This document shows positions 58,671-64,000 of a DNA stretch of 64,000 nt, one piece after another; within the stretch, counting starts at the first letter, position 1, and every line of letters starts with the position of its first letter. Position numbers and translations under genes: made by a program. The stretch spans positions 9,113-73,112 of the forward strand of contig DASYAU010000070.1 in NCBI GenBank assembly GCA_036501185.1, in the 5' to 3' direction. Source of the stretch: Korobacter sp036501185 (lineage in GTDB: Bacteria; Acidobacteriota; Terriglobia; Terriglobales; Acidobacteriaceae). A model generated the notes under the pieces. That model was not told where the DNA came from and made no database searches. It saw nothing but the letters and a program-made list of their open reading frames with translations.

Positions 58671-60587
58671 ATGATCCAGTTGTCATCGGCCGGGAAACGA
58701 TTCGGCCCTAAGATACTTTTTCAAAACCTCGATTGGCTGATAACGCCGCAGGACCGCGTCGGCCTGGTGGGTGCGAACGGCACGGGAAAATCGACGCTAC
58801 TGAAGGTGCTCGGCGGGATCGAGACGCTCGACTATGGCTCGATGCAGTCCATGCGCGGCATCACGCAGGGGTATTTGCCGCAGGATGGCTTGCGGCTCTC
58901 CGGAAGAAGCGTTTTCGCGGAGTGCTTGAGCGTATTTGACGATCTCAAGGCGATGGAAAGAGAGATCGAGACGCTCACACAACGGATGGGCGAAATCGAC
59001 GCCGAATCGGCGGAATACAGGCAAATTGCCGACCGCTTTCATCGGATCGACAGCGAGTTCCTGGTGCGCGATGGGTATGCACTGGAATCGCAAGTTGGGA
59101 CGGTGCTGGCCGGACTTGGATTCAGCAAAGAGGACTGGCAGCGCGATACGGGCGAGTTTTCCGGCGGATGGCAGATGCGCATTGCCCTGGCGAAACTGCT
59201 GTTGCAGAAGCCAAACCTGCTGCTGCTCGATGAGCCGACAAATCACCTCGATCTTGAAACGCGCAACTGGCTGGAAGACTACCTGGCGAATTATCCGTAT
59301 GCGTATCTGCTGATCTCACACGACCGTTACTTCCTTGACGTGACGGTGAATAAGATCGTCGAGATCTGGAACAAAGAGATCCACTTCTATAGCGGCAATT
59401 ACGACAAATACCTCGCGCAGAAGGAAATGCGGCGGACGCAGCTCGAGGCCGCGTACAAGAACCAGCGAGACCGGATCGAACAGCTTGAGGCGTTCATCAA
59501 CCGGTTTCGTTACCAGGCGACGAAGGCGAAGCAGGTGCAAAGCCGCATCAAGGAACTGGAGAAGATCGAGCGGATTGAGATCCCGCCGGAAGAGAAGACG
59601 ATCCACTTCAAGTTTCCACAGCCCAAACCATCAGGACGACAGGTGGTGGAAGCGCAAAGGGTGGCAAAGAGCTACGGCGAGAAAGAAGTGCTGCGCGATG
59701 TGAACTTCTTTATCGAGCGCGGAGACCGCGTGGCACTGGTGGGCGTGAACGGCGCGGGAAAATCGACGCTGATCAAGATGCTGGCGGGAATGGAACCGAC
59801 GACCGGCGGCGAACTGCGGCTCGGGCATAACGTGGAAGTGGATTACTTTGCGCAGGACCAGTACAAGGTGCTGGACGCGAACGCGCGCATGCTGGATGAC
59901 ATCGGCGAGGCTTCGCCGCGCTCGACGCAAACGGAGCTGAGAAGCCTGTTGGGATGCTTCTTATTCTCCGAGGACGATGTGTTTAAGACCTTGGGAGTGC
60001 TTTCGGGTGGAGAACGCAACCGCTATGCGCTGGCGCGAATGCTGCTGCATCCTTCGAACTTTTTGCTGTTGGACGAGCCGACAAACCATCTCGATATACG
60101 CGCCAAGGATGTGCTACTAGAGTCGTTGGAGAAGTTCCAAGGAACGGTGCTGTTTGTTTCGCACGACCGGTACTTCATCGACAATCTGGCGACGCGGGTA
60201 TTCGAAGTGGCCGAAGGCGGGGTGGAGGTGTATCCGGGGAACTACGAGGATTACCTGCGAGCGAAGGGCAGGAGTGCTGCAGTCGAAGAAGCCTTTGCCC
60301 AATCGCCAACTGCCGGCGATAAGGACGGGGCACCCACATCCGAGAAGGGGAAGCGGGTGAATCCGATTAAGCTCAAGCAGTTCGAAGACCGGATGCATGA
60401 GTTGGAAGAACGAGTGCAGCGAGCAGAAAGCGAAATTGCGGCGTGCGAGGTGTCGCTGGGAAACTTTGTCAGCGCGGAAGAGACGAAGCGGCAGACGGAG
60501 CTGATGGAGCAGCGGAAGGCGGAACTTCAGACGCTGATGGCGGAATGGGAACAGGTGAGCCAGACGCTGGAGGAAGCCAAGTCGTGA
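58671..60587 (+). CDS. ABC-F family ATPase (Uup/YheS-like)
   Basis: A 638-residue protein with two ABC domains: Walker A GANGTGKST and GVNGAGKST, signatures FSGGWQMR and LSGGERNR, Walker B LLLLDEPTNHLDL and LLLDEPTNHLDI. The linker between them (residues about 240-320) is charged and helical, and a C-terminal coiled coil (RMHELEERVQRAESEIAAC) follows. There are no membrane segments, so this is a translation-associated ABC-F protein, not a transporter. The YheS/Uup group with C-terminal coil fits best. Confidence 0.93.
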   Translation: MIQLSSAGKRFGPKILFQNLDWLITPQDRVGLVGANGTGKSTLLKVLGGIETLDYGSMQSMRGITQGYLPQDGLRLSGRSVFAECLSVFDDLKAMEREIETLTQRMGEIDAESAEYRQIADRFHRIDSEFLVRDGYALESQVGTVLAGLGFSKEDWQRDTGEFSGGWQMRIALAKLLLQKPNLLLLDEPTNHLDLETRNWLEDYLANYPYAYLLISHDRYFLDVTVNKIVEIWNKEIHFYSGNYDKYLAQKEMRRTQLEAAYKNQRDRIEQLEAFINRFRYQATKAKQVQSRIKELEKIERIEIPPEEKTIHFKFPQPKPSGRQVVEAQRVAKSYGEKEVLRDVNFFIERGDRVALVGVNGAGKSTLIKMLAGMEPTTGGELRLGHNVEVDYFAQDQYKVLDANARMLDDIGEASPRSTQTELRSLLGCFLFSEDDVFKTLGVLSGGERNRYALARMLLHPSNFLLLDEPTNHLDIRAKDVLLESLEKFQGTVLFVSHDRYFIDNLATRVFEVAEGGVEVYPGNYEDYLRAKGRSAAVEEAFAQSPTAGDKDGAPTSEKGKRVNPIKLKQFEDRMHELEERVQRAESEIAACEVSLGNFVSAEETKRQTELMEQRKAELQTLMAEWEQVSQTLEEAKS

Positions 60588-60592
60588 CGATT

Positions 60593-60979
60593 ATGCCGCG
60601 CCAGCAGAGCAAGCAGCCGCTGATGATCCTGATCGTTTTCGCGGTGGTGATGGGGTTTCTTGGGTATGAGATGTTGCAGTTCCGGCTGGCAGGGAAGAAG
60701 GTCCACGGCGTGGAGGTACAGGTCAGGCCGGAGCAGGCGACGGTGAAGGCCGGCGAGTCACAGACGTTCGAAGCGGCGGTGCTTGGGAGCGAGGATCCGG
60801 ATGTGATCTGGTCGGTGCAGGAAGCGAACGGCGGGATGATCGTGAGCGCCCCAGGGAGCAAGTTTGCGGCGGGGAAATACACGGCGCCGGGTGTGGCGGG
60901 AACGTACCACGTGGTGGCGCGGAGCAAAGCTGATGAGCGCCGGTCGGCGGAGTGTGTGGTGACGGTGACGCCAAGATAG
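60593..60979 (+). CDS. membrane-anchored Ig-like domain protein
   Basis: ATG at 60593 gives 128 residues (a GTG at 60584 overlaps the ABC-F stop). An N-terminal membrane segment (PLMILIVFAVVMGFLGYEML) is followed by a BIG-type Ig-like domain (VRPEQATVKAGESQTFEAAV, IWSVQEANGG, GTYHVVARS). Such domains bind surface ligands; role unknown. It probably forms an operon with the ABC-F gene. Confidence 0.7.
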   Translation: MPRQQSKQPLMILIVFAVVMGFLGYEMLQFRLAGKKVHGVEVQVRPEQATVKAGESQTFEAAVLGSEDPDVIWSVQEANGGMIVSAPGSKFAAGKYTAPGVAGTYHVVARSKADERRSAECVVTVTPR

Positions 60980-61032
60980 GGCGGTGGTACTGACTCTGGC
61001 CGGTGACCGCAACTTCAGTGATTGAATAGACC

Positions 61033-62193
61033 TTATTCGCTTCGTGTAGTTCGTTGTGTGCGTTCCAGCACGAAGCGGTCGAGCGCCAGCAGCAGCTCTT
61101 CACGGTTGGAATAGGGGCCGGGCTGATAGCCCTTGGAAGAGATGCCTGCCTGTGCCAGGTCTGAGAGTTCCCAGTCCTGCTTATTAGTGAGGTCCCAGAA
61201 TTCAATGGCGTCGTTGGGGTTGAATCCTGGCTTGGAGATATCGTCGGGGTGGAAATGCCATTCACAAACGATCTCCGTGTGGTCCACGGCATGCGGCCAC
61301 ATGGTGAAGGTGAGCATGTAATCAGGATGCAAGTTCAAAAGGAAGTTGGGCAGCAGGCAGTAGTAATACACGTGGCGCTGTTCCGCGCTGCTTAAGCCCG
61401 GTAGCGCACAGCGGCTGGTAGTGCCGTCCATAGTCAGGCTCTGTACCCCATCGCGCAGGTCCATGCGCCCGCCGAGGTAGGTGGGCTGCGGGGGTGCGTT
61501 ATCGCCGCTCATGTAATGCGACTGCTTATTCAAGAGCGGATGAACAATCGGGCAGTGCAGGCACTCCGAGTAGTTCTGGATGATCAGCTTCCAGTTGGCC
61601 TTCAGGTGATAGACGCGCCGCTCCACCATCTGGAGTTCTTCCATCCGCCACGGACGAAATTTCTGGTCGAGTCCGGCGAGGTGCTCGGAGAAGGGAATCG
61701 GATGCGCCGAAAGATTGATGAAGATATGGCCGTCCCAGACCTCCGCAGCAACGTGGTTGAGCGGATAGTCGGCCTCGCAAAAGCCTTCGACCTTTTCCAT
61801 GTGTGGGGCGCGGAGCAGCCCACCGTTCAGCTTGTAAGTCCAGGCATGATAGCCGCACTGGATGCTCCCGTTGAATGTACCGGACTCCTGTTTGCATAAC
61901 TGGGTGCCGCGATGGCGGCAGACGTTGTGAAAGGCACGAATGGTGCCCTGCTCGTCACGCACGATGATTACGCTGGCATTGGCCACGCGGCGGACGAAAT
62001 AATCGCCGGGATTGGGAATCTGGTGGGCGCGTCCGGCGCACAACCACATGTCGAAATGAATGGCCTCCATCTCGCGCTGGAAGTACGCAGGGTCGGTGTA
62101 ATACGGCTGCGGCAGCGTCGTAGCTTCCGAAGCGGCAACCGCCGGTCTGCTGTTTGTGTAGGTCGTGGACAAGGAAGCCCTCCGAATATACAT
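61033..62193 (-). CDS. Rieske aromatic-ring-hydroxylating oxygenase alpha subunit
   Basis: ATG at 62193 gives 386 residues. The Rieske ligands are CRHRGTQLC and CGYHAW; the mononuclear iron site is in NYSECLHCPIVHP with a later Asp (NDAIEFWDL). The ~100-residue gap between Rieske parts is typical. These enzymes add oxygen to aromatic or similar rings using electrons from a reductase, but no ferredoxin or reductase gene is next to it. Substrate unknown. An upstream frame reaching 62373 overlaps the next gene and is rejected. Confidence 0.88.
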   Translation of the reverse strand: MYIRRASLSTTYTNSRPAVAASEATTLPQPYYTDPAYFQREMEAIHFDMWLCAGRAHQIPNPGDYFVRRVANASVIIVRDEQGTIRAFHNVCRHRGTQLCKQESGTFNGSIQCGYHAWTYKLNGGLLRAPHMEKVEGFCEADYPLNHVAAEVWDGHIFINLSAHPIPFSEHLAGLDQKFRPWRMEELQMVERRVYHLKANWKLIIQNYSECLHCPIVHPLLNKQSHYMSGDNAPPQPTYLGGRMDLRDGVQSLTMDGTTSRCALPGLSSAEQRHVYYYCLLPNFLLNLHPDYMLTFTMWPHAVDHTEIVCEWHFHPDDISKPGFNPNDAIEFWDLTNKQDWELSDLAQAGISSKGYQPGPYSNREELLLALDRFVLERTQRTTRSE

Positions 62194-62287
62194 AATTTTA
62201 GAGCAACATCCGGTCAGCGTCTTGGAAGAAGGAGTGAGAATGGGATCCGGCGTTGGCTCACGCAATCTGTCTACGAATCGGCGGGCG

Positions 62288-64000
62288 CTAACGTGGCAAG
62301 AGCGCGACGCGACGCTCCAAGTCGGCAAAGCGCGGATCTGATCGGAGCAGGTCGAATTGCGGTTCGACGGCAAGCTCGGTTACCTGCGTATCCCGCGCGG
62401 CTAAGGAGATTTCCAGATTCTCGAACGCTTTGGACTTCTGCGCCAAGCGGGCATAGATGATGGCGAGACCGTAAGGACGGACATAGGCTTCGGGAGGATT
62501 CTGCGGGCTTCGTGCGAAATGGAGTTGCTCCTCCCAGTAGCCACGTTCGCCGTTAACGGCGAGTTCATGCTTCAGAGTGTTCATTTTCGCAAGCACGTCC
62601 TGCGGATTCTCCCGGGAAAGGAGACGCGCCTTCGTTTCCTCGGAGATAGCCTCGTCGTACCTTTTGAGAATGGCGTATAGCTGGGCCAAACGCTCGTGAT
62701 TCAAAGGGAAATTCGGGTCTAACTGGTTCACTTTCTGGAATTGAGCGAGTGAATCGTCGTAACGCCGCGCCCACTTGAAAGTTACGCCGGCGAAGGATTG
62801 GATATGAGGAGAGAGGGGATCCAAGTCCATCGCTCTTCTCATCTCGTCAATGGCCTCTTGATGTCGGCCAAGCGGTGATAGATAGCTGTTGGAGTAAAAG
62901 AGGTGAGCGTACGCGTTATTAGGCTCGAGTTCGATCGCGCGACGAAACTCACGTTCCGCTGCCGGCCAATCGTATTCGTAGTGCGCTTTGACAAAGCCCA
63001 CGGCGCAATGAGCGTCGGCGAGCGTTTCGTCGAGGCTGAGGGCCCGATTTGCAGCCTCGAGGGCTTTCGGGGCCGCCTCTCCGGCGGGCATGCCTGCGAA
63101 AATTGGGGCAAGAGAATATACGCGGGCAAGCCCGGCAAAGCCAGGAGCGTAGCCCGGATCTAATTCGGTGGCCCGACTGAAATTCTGAATTGCCTGTTGG
63201 AATCCATCCGGTGTTCGCAGGTTCCAGCCCTGCAGGCCTCGGAGATAGGCGTCGTGAGCCTCAACATTGGTTTGTCGTGTGGCAGCCAGGCGTTTATGGA
63301 TCTGCTGTGAGAGCGTGAGCCGGGTTTCACTCGCCACCGAGCCGGCAATTTCACTTTCGATCCTCAGGACATCACTGAGATTCCGATCGTAGCTGGCGGC
63401 CCAGAGGTGCGACTCGTCAGACGACTGTATTAATTGCATGGTGACGCGGATTCGGTCGCCAGAGTGTCGGATGCTCCCTTCGAGCAAGTAATTGGCGCCG
63501 ACCTCACGGGAGATTTGTGCCGCGCTCTTTTGTGAATGCTTGTAGCGCATCGCGGACGTGCGAGCGATCACGCCAAGATGCTGGGGGTCAAGGCTTCCCA
63601 ACTGGGCAATGATTTCCTCCGTCATTCCATCCGCCAAATAGTCCTGCTGGGAGTTGCCAGTGAAGTTTTGCAGAGGAACGACGATCAGCATGATTTTTCC
63701 GGGTGGTGGACTGCGATGATCCGCGGTTCGAAAGAAAACCGTGAGCGCAAGGATTCCGAAAACGACTGCTGCGAACCCACCCCAGAGCATCCTGCGGGAA
63801 ACAACTCCTGATTTGCCCGCAACCTCAATGCCGGAAGACGACGGATAGGTGATCGGTTCCGCTTCGACCGGCGCTATGAAACGGTATCCGCGGCGGGAAA
63901 CAGTCTCGATGAATCGCGGGTTTTCCGCGGAGTCCCCGAAGGCAACCCGGAGCTTCCGGATGGCGGTATTCAACCCCTCGTCGAATCCCACATACGTATC
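62288..64000 (-). CDS. CadC-like winged-helix/TPR protein (5' partial)
   Basis: The frame runs off the right edge; the in-window part is about 571 residues. The end of a CadC-type winged helix is visible (TAIRKLRVAFGDSAENPRFIETVSRRGYRFIAPVE), then a membrane segment (LWGGFAAVVFGILALTVFF), a conserved domain (VVPLQNFTGNSQQDYLADGMTEEIIAQL) and several TPR-type repeats (AIELEPNNAYAHLFYSNSYL). Such one-component sensors with outer TPR domains are abundant in Acidobacteriota. No target gene can be assigned. Confidence 0.85.
   Translation of the reverse strand, partial: DTYVGFDEGLNTAIRKLRVAFGDSAENPRFIETVSRRGYRFIAPVEAEPITYPSSSGIEVAGKSGVVSRRMLWGGFAAVVFGILALTVFFRTADHRSPPPGKIMLIVVPLQNFTGNSQQDYLADGMTEEIIAQLGSLDPQHLGVIARTSAMRYKHSQKSAAQISREVGANYLLEGSIRHSGDRIRVTMQLIQSSDESHLWAASYDRNLSDVLRIESEIAGSVASETRLTLSQQIHKRLAATRQTNVEAHDAYLRGLQGWNLRTPDGFQQAIQNFSRATELDPGYAPGFAGLARVYSLAPIFAGMPAGEAAPKALEAANRALSLDETLADAHCAVGFVKAHYEYDWPAAEREFRRAIELEPNNAYAHLFYSNSYLSPLGRHQEAIDEMRRAMDLDPLSPHIQSFAGVTFKWARRYDDSLAQFQKVNQLDPNFPLNHERLAQLYAILKRYDEAISEETKARLLSRENPQDVLAKMNTLKHELAVNGERGYWEEQLHFARSPQNPPEAYVRPYGLAIIYARLAQKSKAFENLEISLAARDTQVTELAVEPQFDLLRSDPRFADLERRVALLPR

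Noticed and set aside
1..64000. CRISPR arrays, insertion sequences or prophage
   Set aside because: No direct-repeat array, transposase, integrase or phage structural gene was seen anywhere in the window.

Overview
The window is a chromosomal stretch of a high-GC bacterium, most likely a member of the Acidobacteriota (class Terriglobia, Koribacter-like). This is inferred from the mix of families: a TonB receptor with an N-terminal carboxypeptidase-regulatory-like domain, VPS10/BNR propeller proteins, a split glycine decarboxylase, short prolyl-tRNA synthetase, lipid A and lipoprotein genes (Gram-negative envelope), CadC-like/TPR proteins and many secreted proteins of unknown function. No insertion sequence, phage or CRISPR array was seen.

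Layout. 1-3.3 kb: a secreted phosphoesterase (start outside the window), an ARPP-1 protein, a tiny Cys-rich protein and a lone receiver. 3.6-8.1 kb: the glycine cleavage operon gcvT-gcvH-gcvPA-gcvPB. 8.1-19.6 kb: envelope proteins, tRNA-Leu(UAG), proS, a CRP/FNR regulator beside an iron-sulfur repair protein, a TonB receptor divergent from a YncE-like propeller, a GHMP kinase and a BamE-like secreted protein.

19.7-34.5 kb is the outstanding region. A stressosome module (RsbR, RsbS, RsbT, an RsbT-like/PP2C fusion, an RsbT-like/hybrid histidine kinase and a REC-PAS kinase) runs in tight operon order into a tandem Get3/ArsA-like ATPase and gas-vesicle genes gvpF, a gvpA paralog, gvpF and gvpK. 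After a 311-base gap holding a hairpin and promoter candidates, a second operon carries gvpJ, gvpA, a Cys-rich PAS histidine kinase, a receiver, gvpL and gvpG. No gvpN or gvpC homolog is visible. The reading proposed here is that a signalling platform, probably sensing stress or redox, controls gas-vesicle (or gas-vesicle-like shell) production, with the Get3-like ATPase as a possible chaperone for the hydrophobic shell protein.

34.5-46.3 kb: an MFS transporter, DinB and SDR proteins, a 1050-residue VPS10-like propeller, a DUF4337 protein, an orphan kinase dimerisation-like peptide, a HEAT-like protein with a second copy at 54.4 kb, a LuxR-type regulator with a degenerate receiver, a 370-base gap rich in inverted repeats with a possible 32-residue ORF, and a SYLF protein. 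46.4-53.7 kb: lpxL-like, lpxD, a P-loop protein, DehI-like, RibD-C-like, lnt and prfB with its programmed frameshift. 53.7-64 kb: a MESH1-like HD hydrolase, the second HEAT-like protein, a CoA-binding protein, two related Gly-rich envelope proteins, a pterin dehydratase, an ABC-F ATPase, a Rieske oxygenase and a CadC-like/TPR protein cut by the window end.
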